From assembly GCA_019448385.1 (NCBI GenBank), contig JAGTXO010000003.1, positions 62,001 through 126,000 of the forward strand: 64,000 nt of DNA. The letters are read 5' to 3'. The DNA is from Diacronema lutheri. Its lineage: Eukaryota; Haptophyta; Pavlovophyceae; Pavlovales; Pavlovaceae. Below, one piece after another: positions 51,806 to 60,528 of the stretch (the first letter of the stretch is position 1; each line of letters begins with the position of its first letter). Made by a program: the position numbers and the translations under genes. The notes under the pieces were generated by a model. That model worked only from the letters and a program-made list of their open reading frames with translations, had not been told where the DNA came from and made no database searches.

Positions 51806-52053
51806 GCCACGCTGGCACGCCCGGCCCGATGGCTGACCAGCATATCATTCAGCTCCTTGCCCTCCCGTCGGAGGCGCATCGTCTCCTGCCGGGCTCGAAC
51901 GCCTAGACGAGTGCACACCACGCAGTTGCGGGTGCGGAACACATGCTTGTCACTCCAGTGCCGGCGGTAGGCCATCTCCTGCGCGGGCACCTCGCGCTTG
52001 CACGTGTGGCACGTGCAGATCTCGTTGTCATCGGCGATAAGGATGCGAGGCAT
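51802..52053 (-). CDS. PLV Cys-rich small protein (83 aa)
   Basis: From MPRILIADDNEI the sequence gives CTCHTCKREVP, then HWSDKH and NCVVCTRLG: C-x2-C and H-x4-H/C-x2-C spacing that could form one or two zinc fingers. A basic helix follows (ARQETMRLRREGKEL). Resembles DNA- or RNA-binding zinc-finger proteins of large DNA viruses; no exact family recognised. Confidence 0.55.
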   Translation of the reverse strand: MPRILIADDNEICTCHTCKREVPAQEMAYRRHWSDKHVFRTRNCVVCTRLGVRARQETMRLRREGKELNDMLVSHRAGRASVA

Positions 52054-52127
52054 CGTGGCTGACCATGGTCTGCGCTTTCTTTCGTCGCCGAATGGACGCA
52101 CCTCCCCCCCCCCCCCCCCCCATCCCC

Positions 52128-55100
52128 TCACCACGGCTTGACCACCATCCGGAGGTCTGGGATCAGCCCGCGAATCGACTCGTTGACCCGCTCGAGAATG
52201 GCCGCGCCGCCATCGCGCCCCAGGATGTCCCGCGGCACGAGCATGCCGTCGAACACGAGCACGATGCGCGGGTCGTCAGCGAACTCGGCCCGGGCGCGCA
52301 TCAGGCACTCGTGCTCGAGCGTCTGCCACACGAGCGATAATAGACTCGCGTCGTTGCGAGCCTTCTGCGCGAGGCCCTCGAAGCACGCCTCGCTCCGCAG
52401 CACCGCCGCGAGACTCCGCATCTCACCCGCGAGAAGATCGAGCATCGACCCGTGCGCCACCCCGGGCGCCCCGCCACCATGGAGCGTCTTGTTGAAGATG
52501 AGCTTCGCCTCGTCGATGGAGCACCCGCGCTCGTCTGCCAGGCGGGCCCTCGCGGCCTTGACGTCGTCGACCAGCAGTCGCAGCGTGGGCGTTTGGACCC
52601 CGAGCTGTCGAGACACCTCGGCGATGATGCACGGCGCCGCCCCGACCATGTCGATGTCCACGTACTCGCGCTCGGCGATCCGCTTCCGGATGTCCCGGGG
52701 GCACCCCTGCAGGTTGCTCGCCCGCCAGCTCCCGTCGATCACCCCGCCGCCGCACCCCTTGACGTATGCCCGCCCGTACTCGCTCCCATCAGCCGCCTTC
52801 TTGCGCTCGTATGTGTAGTCACCGGGCTTCGGGAACTTTTCAATGTACTCGGTGAGGTCCGTGTCCGGCGACCTGTCGGCGCGCACCACGAGGCACTCCA
52901 CGCCGATGCTCTCATAAAACTCAAGCTTGTCATCCGAGGGCGGCGAGGTATTCACGATCTCGACCACGTATACAGGCGCCCCGTCCTCACCAAGACACGC
53001 CACATCTGCGACGAGATGGCTGCCCGTAAACGGATACTCAGTGCGCGCCCTGACGAACGGCACCGGGCACTTCATGATGCCCGCGTTGAGCTCGTGAGCT
53101 ACCCTCCCCTTAGTGACCAGGTGCCCGATCGACTCGCCGATCCGCTTACTCTGCACGAACGGATCGTCCACGAGCCACAGCTGCGACGCATCGCGCACGC
53201 GGCTGGCGCCGACGTACGCGAGCTCCGACTTGAACAGGAATCGGATGTCCAGAAACACTCGGGCGGGCGCATCGACTGTCAGACCCTGGCACTGCGAGAA
53301 CGTGGTGGCAGGCCCCTCCGTCCAACCGTACCCCTCCGGGCGAACCTTGGAGAACATCCGTGTACCCTTCGCGATCGCGGCGTCGCCCGAGCTCGCAGCC
53401 CAGACGCCACTATCCTTGACCTCCCGGCACCAATCGATGACCCCCGAACGGATCGTATCGCCCTTACACGAGCACGCCTCTGAGGTGGTGGCCTCGCATG
53501 TCTGGCATCTGCGGGTGGAGGTGAGGATGACGTCGCCCCGCGCCCCATCAAACATCTTCGCAACCTGAGGCCTCGTCACGATCTGCTCCGGCGCGTTCGC
53601 GCGGAACGCGTTACGCACGAGGTTCCACGTGGCCTCTGGCGGGTCGCACCGGATGAGCGAAGCCCGCATCTGGTCGTGGAGTTCGACGAGCCACTGCGTC
53701 GCGCATCGCCGCTGCCCCGGGACGTGCGAGTGGCGCAGGCCCTCTGGGTTCATCGAAACCGTGGTCATAGGTGTCGCCTGCATAGGCACGAAGCTCACCG
53801 GGTCGAAGTCGCCCAAGAACACCAGCCGTGTACCCCACTTGGCACACCGCTCAATGATCGCTTCCTTCATTTTCTGGGTGAGCATAGTGGCCTCGTCGAT
53901 CGCGAGCACCGCCGGGGGGTGCTTCTCGAGGCACCGCACCGAGTCTGAGGTCTGAGCCGGACAATCGCCGAAGAGCCGCGCGTGCGTGGTGGTCTCGCTA
54001 AATCGACCCTTTAGGTCCTGCCTGAGCAGGTGGCTGGGCGAAGCGATCACGACGTCCACGAGCCCCCCCATCGCCACCCGCGTCGTCTTGCCGGCGCCGG
54101 CTTGACCGGTGATAAGACTCGGCGTATCGTCCAAGAATCCGAGCGCCCCCCACAGATCCTCCTTGAACGGCTCGGCGAGTGACTCAACCGTGGCGTGGTC
54201 GAGGCCCGTGTAGCGGAGCGCGTTGAGCGATGGTGCGAACTGCGTGATGGGCACCTGCTTAAGCCCGGATGCACCCTTGAACCGGAACGTCGGGAGGATC
54301 ACCGGGTCCTCGTGCGCTGCATCCAAATAAATGCCATCCATCACCGTCTCGAAGCGGTATCGAAGCGGGATGACCATGGTCTGCAAGCTCACCCACACCC
54401 GGGAGCCGGCGCAAATGTATGCCGCGATGTGGGCGCCGGTGAACCCGCGGGACTCGGACGACTCTTCGCGGAATTCGATCGTATCCTCGCCGACCATGTA
54501 CACCCCCGTCCCCATGAACCGATGATAACCCCCACTCATATCGAGAAGCGCGGCGAATTGCTCGGCGTCCTCCTGCGCACCGTCGATGCGGACCCGGGCA
54601 CCGTCCGACGGGATGTGCATGAGCGTGCCGACCACCTTAGCATAGAAGGCAATTCCACGCCCCTGCTTCTCGTGCGAGGTCTCGTCGAACAGAACGGGCG
54701 CGAGGTCGGTCGTCGTGAGCGCCGTGGTGATCTCGAACCCCACGCCGCACATGCGCAAGAAGCGAGCCTCGAGCAGCGTGACGGACCCCGGGGCACACCA
54801 CTCTTCTTGCTGGGTGGAGCGCATGTCGAAGATTCCCTCGATCGTGGTACGTACGTCCTCGTTGCTCGGCATGTGACCATCCGTCACCCCGAGCGCGCGC
54901 AGGTGGGTGCGCAGCGCCTCCGTCAACCCAGCGGCCCCGAGGTCCCACGGCGTGGTAATCACGATGCCCTCGACCGCCCCGTCCAAGATCGCATCGTGCT
55001 GGGCGCGCGTCTCGACCCTGAAAAAGTGCTGGAACTTTCCAGGTGCGTGGTCTTCGCGCACGAGGAGGCGACCGTGCCCTTGCAGCGCCCTCGTGTACGC

Positions 55101-57146
55101 CTTGCTCTGGTCGATCTCCCGAGCGAAGCGGTCGCCGCCCTCTGTGTCGAGCCCGGCCGCCGCGTATGCCGGCCACTTGCACCGCCCGGACACCTTGCAC
55201 GCGGAGTAGAGCAGTGACTTTGTCTCGGGGGTCAGCGCGCTGTACGGGCACAGCGCCCCCTGGACCGTCTTCATCCACTCGGTTTTCCACTCCTTATAGG
55301 GGTTCGTGTCGATCCAGCTGCGCCCGTCGATCGTCTGGATGGCATATGGGACGCCCTCGCCGGGGTACAGCCGATACGCGAAACGGGTACCCTCCGCCCG
55401 CAGCCGCTCCATCTGGCCGACCATCTCCTCGGTGGGGAGCACGACCGGCGGCTGGAAAGCCGCGGCCGAGAAGATCGTCATCGAAGCTGCCTCGTGCTTG
55501 GCGCCAGAGGTCGCTCGCGCGATCGCCTCCTTCGCGCGGGTGATCATCCGCGCCCGGTCCCATCCCACCTTGTACAATATGGCAGTATGCACGATCATGA
55601 ACGCCGCGCGGAGCCGCAGGAAGGGCACGTTCGAAACGACCGCGCACGGCTCGACGTGCCCGCTCGACACGATGCAGAAGCGCGCGGGAGTCCGCTCCGC
55701 GCCTCGCGTGTTGGGTGGGGGCGGCTTGGGGTTCACGATGCGCAGGACGGGCCTCGAGATGTTGTTCGGCAGCGAGATGTGCAGCTCGGTGCGCCGGGCG
55801 GCGACGACGATGCGCGTGAGGAGCGCCTCGTCGCGGATGCCCACTCCTTCCTGGCCGATCTCGTCGCGCAGCGACTCGAGGTCGCGCACCACCGCCGACA
55901 CGTTCTTCGCGACGAGCTTCGCGCGTTTGCGGGCATTCCGGAGCTGCTCGCGGGTCACGTTGGCCGCGGGGTCGTACGGGATCTCTGCCAACATCTCGGC
56001 CTCGCGCTCGAACCGGCGGGCGCGCTCGCGCTCGTATCTGATGAGCGGGGTGAGCACACAGTTCTTGATGCTCGCCCGGAGCGGCGCGATCGTGGGTGCT
56101 GCCTGGACCGACAAGACAACCTTCAGCGTGATCTGGCAGTCCATCGCCAGGTACGGCAGGTATATCGGCTCCCCGGGGGGGCGTGGGTATGGGTACTCCT
56201 CGGGGAACTTCCCGGCCAGCCAGCGATACACGCCACCCGTATGATCCTCAGTAACTCCCGGCCATTTCTCGAGATGCTTGTAACTCTTAAACTCGATAGA
56301 ATGGCGCTCGATGATCTCTCCGGATCCGTAGGTTTCGTACCCCTGAAGCACTCGCTCGCCTTGCCTGGTGGTGTAGTACACCGGACTCCAGCGCTCAATT
56401 CCCACGATGGAGGCGCTCCCACCAAAATTCACGAACCGCCGCCCATCCGGGTAGCCGATGGTCTTGATCGTCACCTCGACGTCGGCCCCATCCATCGGGA
56501 TGCGCTCGGCGATGGGCAGGCTGTTCATATAGGTCCTGACGACCTTCCGGAGCGCCCACGGTCCCTGCCAGTTGTAGTCGGCCGGGTAGTCGCGTGCGCG
56601 GTGGTGCACCCAAGTCCACTGCGACCGGGGTGGTCGGGCCTGGGGGGCTATGACCATGAAGCGGTCCGAACGACCCAGGAAGCGGATGGGAGCGGTCTGC
56701 GGCAAGACCACCGGCGGCATGCTCTGGGTCCTCAGCGCGGCAATGAGTCCAGCCCCGAATCCGCCCAGCGCGAAGTGGCGCAGCACCCGTTGAGCGGCCG
56801 CGACTTCGGGTCCAACGTACGGCAAGACCGACGCCGAGCCCGCGGCGGGGCCGGCGCGGGCGGGGGCGCGGGCGGGGGCGGCGCGGGCGGGGGTCGACGA
56901 GGAGGATCGCGAGCCGCCCCCGAAGACGGCGAGCATGGACGGGGCGAGGCGAGGTGCGGGGCGGGGCTGGCTGATCGGGGCAGGCGCCCAACGCGCGGGT
57001 CGGGCGCCTACGCCGCTACCGAAGAGGGAACGCATGGGCATGTCGGCACGGGCATAGAGAGCAGCCTGGCGGGCGGCCGGTAGAAGGCGGGCGCGGTAGC
57101 GAACGAGGGGGAAGCTCGAGGGCGTGTTCTCATTGGCGTTGGACAT
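52128..57146 (-). CDS. PLV replication protein: SF1 helicase, PD-(D/E)XK/CoiA-like nuclease and family-A-like polymerase (TVpol) regions, 1672 aa
   Basis: Start MSNANENTPSSFPL chosen over an upstream low-complexity extension. Residues ~1-700: unrecognised, with a coiled segment near 385-440. About 700: REIDQSKAYTRALQ, reminiscent of a polymerase-type acidic motif. SF1 helicase ~1005-1340: Walker A TGQAGAGKTTRV, Walker B VLAIDEATML, motif III VFLGDFDPVSFVPM, motif V-like TFSQCQGLTVD, motif VI-like AYVGASRVRD. A Cys cluster (CQTCEATTSEACSC) sits inside. ~1355-1430: SHLVADVACL...YVVEIVNTS, CoiA-like PD-(D/E)XK. ~1460-1672: YVDIDMVGAAPCIIAEV, AKLIFNKTLHGGG and VLVFDGMLVPRD align with family-A motifs A, B and C as in the transposon-virus polymerase. 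Probably replicates the element DNA. Confidence 0.72.
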   Translation of the reverse strand: MSNANENTPSSFPLVRYRARLLPAARQAALYARADMPMRSLFGSGVGARPARWAPAPISQPRPAPRLAPSMLAVFGGGSRSSSSTPARAAPARAPARAGPAAGSASVLPYVGPEVAAAQRVLRHFALGGFGAGLIAALRTQSMPPVVLPQTAPIRFLGRSDRFMVIAPQARPPRSQWTWVHHRARDYPADYNWQGPWALRKVVRTYMNSLPIAERIPMDGADVEVTIKTIGYPDGRRFVNFGGSASIVGIERWSPVYYTTRQGERVLQGYETYGSGEIIERHSIEFKSYKHLEKWPGVTEDHTGGVYRWLAGKFPEEYPYPRPPGEPIYLPYLAMDCQITLKVVLSVQAAPTIAPLRASIKNCVLTPLIRYERERARRFEREAEMLAEIPYDPAANVTREQLRNARKRAKLVAKNVSAVVRDLESLRDEIGQEGVGIRDEALLTRIVVAARRTELHISLPNNISRPVLRIVNPKPPPPNTRGAERTPARFCIVSSGHVEPCAVVSNVPFLRLRAAFMIVHTAILYKVGWDRARMITRAKEAIARATSGAKHEAASMTIFSAAAFQPPVVLPTEEMVGQMERLRAEGTRFAYRLYPGEGVPYAIQTIDGRSWIDTNPYKEWKTEWMKTVQGALCPYSALTPETKSLLYSACKVSGRCKWPAYAAAGLDTEGGDRFAREIDQSKAYTRALQGHGRLLVREDHAPGKFQHFFRVETRAQHDAILDGAVEGIVITTPWDLGAAGLTEALRTHLRALGVTDGHMPSNEDVRTTIEGIFDMRSTQQEEWCAPGSVTLLEARFLRMCGVGFEITTALTTTDLAPVLFDETSHEKQGRGIAFYAKVVGTLMHIPSDGARVRIDGAQEDAEQFAALLDMSGGYHRFMGTGVYMVGEDTIEFREESSESRGFTGAHIAAYICAGSRVWVSLQTMVIPLRYRFETVMDGIYLDAAHEDPVILPTFRFKGASGLKQVPITQFAPSLNALRYTGLDHATVESLAEPFKEDLWGALGFLDDTPSLITGQAGAGKTTRVAMGGLVDVVIASPSHLLRQDLKGRFSETTTHARLFGDCPAQTSDSVRCLEKHPPAVLAIDEATMLTQKMKEAIIERCAKWGTRLVFLGDFDPVSFVPMQATPMTTVSMNPEGLRHSHVPGQRRCATQWLVELHDQMRASLIRCDPPEATWNLVRNAFRANAPEQIVTRPQVAKMFDGARGDVILTSTRRCQTCEATTSEACSCKGDTIRSGVIDWCREVKDSGVWAASSGDAAIAKGTRMFSKVRPEGYGWTEGPATTFSQCQGLTVDAPARVFLDIRFLFKSELAYVGASRVRDASQLWLVDDPFVQSKRIGESIGHLVTKGRVAHELNAGIMKCPVPFVRARTEYPFTGSHLVADVACLGEDGAPVYVVEIVNTSPPSDDKLEFYESIGVECLVVRADRSPDTDLTEYIEKFPKPGDYTYERKKAADGSEYGRAYVKGCGGGVIDGSWRASNLQGCPRDIRKRIAEREYVDIDMVGAAPCIIAEVSRQLGVQTPTLRLLVDDVKAARARLADERGCSIDEAKLIFNKTLHGGGAPGVAHGSMLDLLAGEMRSLAAVLRSEACFEGLAQKARNDASLLSLVWQTLEHECLMRARAEFADDPRIVLVFDGMLVPRDILGRDGGAAILERVNESIRGLIPDLRMVVKPW

Positions 57147-57994
57147 GACGTCTGATGGTCGGGGTACATCCAGGCGTCGGAACTTTTTGGGCCCGAATGA
57201 ACGCACGTGCGCGCGCCACCTGACGCGGGGGGACGACCGCCGGTTCGCACTTGGGCGCGCCGAGGGGTGCCGCTCCGGTCGGTGATCGCGCGTGCGGGTG
57301 GGCGGGCGGGGGCTCCGGCGAGCGACGCGCGTCGTGACCGGGGCGGGCGGGCGGTCGGGCGGCGGGCGGCGGGCGGCGGCCGGCGCTTCGACCGTTCCAG
57401 GCACTTTTCGCCCTTACGCGCGTAACCCCCCCCCCCCCCCCCCCCCCCCGCTTCGTCGCGCGACCGGCCGGGCGGTCCTAGTGCGCGATCGTGCGTACCT
57501 GCCAGGACGGTCCTAGTGCGCGGTCGACCAGGCGGTCCCAGTGCGCGATCGCCCGCGCGGCGGGGGGGGCCGTCCTCGTGCACGCCGTGCGGCCGCGCGT
57601 TGTGCAGGGGGGGGGGGGGGGGGGGGGGGCATGCTGGTACCCTTTATGAGTATTTTAGATACTAACGACGCTTTCCGACGGGTCAACAGATGGGGTCAGG
57701 AAGTGCGCAGCGAGGCGCCAGGCGGAGCAGGCCAAAGGCCCAGGTACCTGGTACCAGGTACCTGGTACCAGGTACCTGGTACCGGATGCCGCAGACCCCC
57801 CGAAAACTTTATACCCTATAGAGAGTATAAAATACATTCTCACTTTTAATTTTTTTTCTAAAAGTGAGAATGTAATATAAACACTCTCTATAGGGTATAA
57901 AGTTTTCGGGGGGTCTGCGGCATCCGGTACCAGGTACCAGGTACTTTTCCGTATGTGACAGGTACCTGTGACATGAGTGACGCTGGCCTGACGT
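57147..57994. other. PLV right-end non-coding region with subterminal repeats
   Basis: 57380 to about 57560 repeats the TIR modules (ccgttccaggcacttttcgc, then cggtcctagtgcgcgatcg) as a diverged third copy inside the right TIR. Two homopolymer runs lie at about 57426-57449 (C) and 57607-57629 (G). A moderately AT-rich stretch precedes the palindrome at 57741-57944. No gene seen. Confidence 0.7.
57741..57944. repeat. AT-rich long palindrome flanked by ggtacc repeats
   Basis: The left arm, from ggtaccggatgccgcagacc through ccctatagagagt to cattctcactttta, is mirrored by the right arm from taaaagtgagaatg through actctctatagggtataaag to ggtctgcggcatccggtacc. The centre is attttttttc and the arms are about 70 bp with a few mismatches. 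Outside the arms lie repeated ggtacctggtacc units. Composition is far more AT-rich than anything else in the window. It could be a foldback MITE or a replication or recombination structure of the PLV. Confidence 0.85.
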
Positions 57995-58636
57995 GCCGGC
58001 GGTTATTCTCGCCGCTCTCTCTACGCGCTCGCGACCGGCCGGGCGGTCCTAGTGCGCGATCGTGCGTACCGGCCGGGCGGTCCTAGCACACGGCCGGCCC
58101 GGCGGTCCTAACGCCCCTCGAGCTCACCGCGGCGGGCGGCGGGCGGCGCCGGCGGGCGGGCGACGGCCCGGCGCTTAGACCGTTCCAGGCACTTTTCGCC
58201 CTTACGAGCCCGAGTGCGGGCGCTTCGACGCCTCGGCCGACCGAGTGCCCCCCCCCCCCCCCCCCACGCGCGCTTAGACCGTTCCAGGCACTTTTCGCCC
58301 TTACGCGCTCGAGTGCGGGCGCTTCGACGCGCGACCGGCCCGGGTGCGGGGCGCTTCGACGCGCGACCGGCCCGAGTGCCCCCCCCTCCCTCCCCCGGCG
58401 CTTCGACCGTTCCAGGCACTTTCCGCCCTTACGAGCCCGTGTGGGGGGCGATTCGACGCGCGACCCGCCGAGTGACCCCAAGATCAGGCCGTAACACCTC
58501 GACAAACCGACGGAGAGGCAGAAAGCCCTTACGAAGACCGAGCAGAGCGCGGAATGAAGCGAAGACACTCGGAAGCTCCGAGCAGGAGGACGCCGCGAGC
58601 GGTGTGCGGACCGGGGCCACAGGCATAGAGAGCAGC
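57995..58636 (-). repeat. PLV right terminal inverted repeat
   Basis: Reverse complement of the left repeat; it ends ggcatagagagcagc at 58636. I saw two substitutions in the interior module near 58215-58235 and a longer poly-C tract (58247-58265). Beyond 58636 the DIRS-like recombinase sequence resumes. Confidence 0.92.
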
Positions 58637-59092
58637 TGGGGCGACTCACCGGCCGTAATCCCCTTCGGGGGCTTCTCGGCGGTCGACGCCGCTTCTCTCG
58701 TCGCCGCGCTCCTCGCCACCCGCCGCCACGAACCGCACACCGGCCGCGCGGCGCTCTTCACCGACGGCGCGGGCCGCCGGCTTCGCAAAGAGTGGCTCGA
58801 CGCGCTCCTGCAGCACTGTCTCGTCCGCACGCTCCCAGCGACGGAGGCGACGCACTTCTCCATGCACAGCTTCCGCGTCGGTGCCGCCACGGCCCTGTTT
58901 GCCGCCGGCGTCTCCCTCGACGTGGTGCAGCGCATGGCCCGCTGGGCCGCGTTGTCCTCTGCGGCGCTCTTCGCGCGCACGACGGCCGCGCTCTTCGTCG
59001 AGCCGGCCGACGTCCTCAGCCGCGGCAGCGCCGCCGCACCCTCCGCGGCGGCGATCGCTGCGGCGGCTGCGCTCGTCGGCCACGGCGCTTGA
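58637..59092 (+). mobile_element. DIRS-like retroelement, right part (C-terminal catalytic part of the tyrosine recombinase)
   Basis: Encodes a tyrosine-recombinase catalytic segment: ATHFSMHSFRVGAATALFAA contains the box-II H-x-x-R, followed by GVSLDVVQRMARWAALSSA and a tail ending near 59092. It resumes immediately outside the PLV right TIR, on the same strand as the N-terminal recombinase part at 35.5-36.25 kb, showing that the PLV landed inside this gene. Confidence 0.8.
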
Positions 59093-59130
59093 CGCCACAC
59101 GCTGGCTACCGCCGCGAGTGCTCGTCTCCC

Positions 59131-60205
59131 CGGTTGGACACCGGGTCACAAACCTCCCCGAGGCGCCGGTTGCTGCCGGGTAACCATTCCCCATCGCCGG
59201 TTGGACACCGGATGACAAACCTCCCCGAGGCGCCGGTTGCTGCCGGGTAACCATTCCCCATCGCCGGTTGGACACCGGAAGACAAACCTCCCCGAGGCGC
59301 CGGTTGCTGCCGGGTAACCATTCCCCATCGCCGGTTGGACACCGGATGACAAACCTCCCCGAGGCGCCGGTTGCTGCCGGGTAACCATTCCCCATCGCCG
59401 GTTGGACACCGGATGACAAACCTCCCCGAGGCGCCGGTTGCTGCCGGGTAACCATTCCCCATCGCCGGTTGGACACCGGATGACAAACCTCCCCGAGGCG
59501 CCGGTTGCTGCCGGGTAACCATTCCCCATCGCCGGTTGGACACCGGAAGACAAACCTCCCCGAGGCGCCGGTTGCTGCCGGGTAACCATTCCCCATTGCC
59601 GGTTGGACACCGGATTACAAACCTCCCCGAGGCGCCGGTTGCTGCCGGGTAACCATTCCCCATTGCCGGTTGGACACCGGAAGACAAACCTCCCCGAGGC
59701 GCCGGTTGCTGCCGGGTAACCATTCCCCATCGCCGGTTGGACACCGGATGACAAACCTCCCCGAGGCGCCGGTTGCTGCCGGGTAACCATTCCCCATCGC
59801 CGGTTGGACACCGGATGACAAACCTCCCCGAGGCGCCGGTTGCTGCCGGGTAACCATTCCCCATCGCCGGTTGGACACCGGATGACAAACCTCCCCGAGG
59901 CGCCGGTTGCTGCCGGGTAACCATTCCCCATCGCCGGTTGGACACCGGAAGACAAACCTCCCCGAGGCGCCGGTTGCTGCCGGGTAACCATTCCCCATTG
60001 CCGGTTGGACACCGGATTACAAACCTCCCCGAGGCGCCGGTTGCTGCCGGGTAACCATTCCCCATTGCCGGTTGGACACCGGAAGACAAACCTCCCCGAG
60101 GCGCCGGTTGCTGCCGGGTAACCATTCCCCATTGCCGGTTGGACACCGGAAGACAAACCTCCCCGAGGCGCCGGTTTGCTGACGGGTAACCAATCCCTAT
60201 CGCCG
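59131..60205. repeat. 67-bp tandem satellite, 16 units, with 402-bp higher-order period
   Basis: Unit starts cggttggacaccgg and includes aacctccccgaggcgccggt and gctgccgggtaaccattccc; successive starts at 59131, 59198 and 59265 give a period of 67. Units differ mainly at three bases after accgg (atg, aag, att) and at catcg/cattg. The variant order of units 3-8 recurs in units 9-14, giving a six-unit, 402-bp higher-order repeat. The unit contains a small palindrome (ccggttggacaccgg). It lies directly after the DIRS-like recombinase end, so it may belong to that element's 3' region. Confidence 0.9.
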
Positions 60206-60528
60206 GTGGGAGCCCCCTGGCTCCGGGCGCCTCATGTGTGGTCCGCACGCCTCCCCAAAAAAAAAAAAAAAAGGGTGCAGGGCAATCTTTGGGGTATTGG
60301 GGAAAGACGCCTACGGCGCCGAGGACGCACAAAAGCACCTCGGGGGGAGGGAGTCGTCCCCTTGGGCAGACCCCTCCCCCTGCGAGCGGCTCGGCCAACA
60401 GGCCGGCCGTCGCCCCGAGTAAAACCCCTAGATGCAACACACAAAGTGGACACTGTCCCAGGTCGGGGCGACCAGACAAAAGCCAGATAAGACGCACGAA
60501 TCGAAGGGCGCGCATGGCGGCCGGGTGA
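60206..60528. other. Spacer between satellite and CCCH/Smr gene
   Basis: Contains a 16-base A run at about 60257-60272 followed by a GC-rich stretch, and a lower-GC stretch (60420-60510) that probably includes the promoter of the plus-strand gene at 60529. The A run could be a retro-insertion tail, but I find no duplicated flank. No gene seen. Confidence 0.5.

Larger units (their letters stand above)
36252..58636. mobile_element. Polinton-like virus (PLV) integrated copy, ~22.4 kb including a 6-kb Copia insertion
   Basis: Bounded by ~640-bp terminal inverted repeats (36252-36888 and 57995-58636) that start at the same base on each side and then diverge abruptly into DIRS-like sequence. Without the Copia insertion it is about 16.3 kb. 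Parts: lipase-like, unknown virion-like, A32-like packaging ATPase, Pro-rich protein, penton-like protein, small basic protein, double-jelly-roll major capsid, DUF5754-like, GIY-YIG-like, fibre-like, a tiny membrane protein, a Cys-rich protein and a large helicase/polymerase. No integrase was recognised. Most genes look whole; the fibre-like gene is broken (about two breaks, one being the Copia insertion). The TIRs differ only at a few bases and in homopolymer length, suggesting a fairly recent integration, younger than the DIRS layer. No target-site duplication is obvious. Confidence 0.85.

Noticed and set aside
36252-58636. Classical Polinton/Maverick
   Set aside because: No RVE integrase, no protein-primed type-B polymerase and no Ulp1-like protease were recognised. 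The family-A-like polymerase and gene set fit a Polinton-like virus better.
59131-60205. CRISPR-like array
   Set aside because: Whole 67-bp units repeat without unique spacers; this is a tandem satellite in nuclear DNA.
60257-60272. A-run as the tail of a retroposed gene or SINE
   Set aside because: No recognisable body upstream and no flanking duplication.
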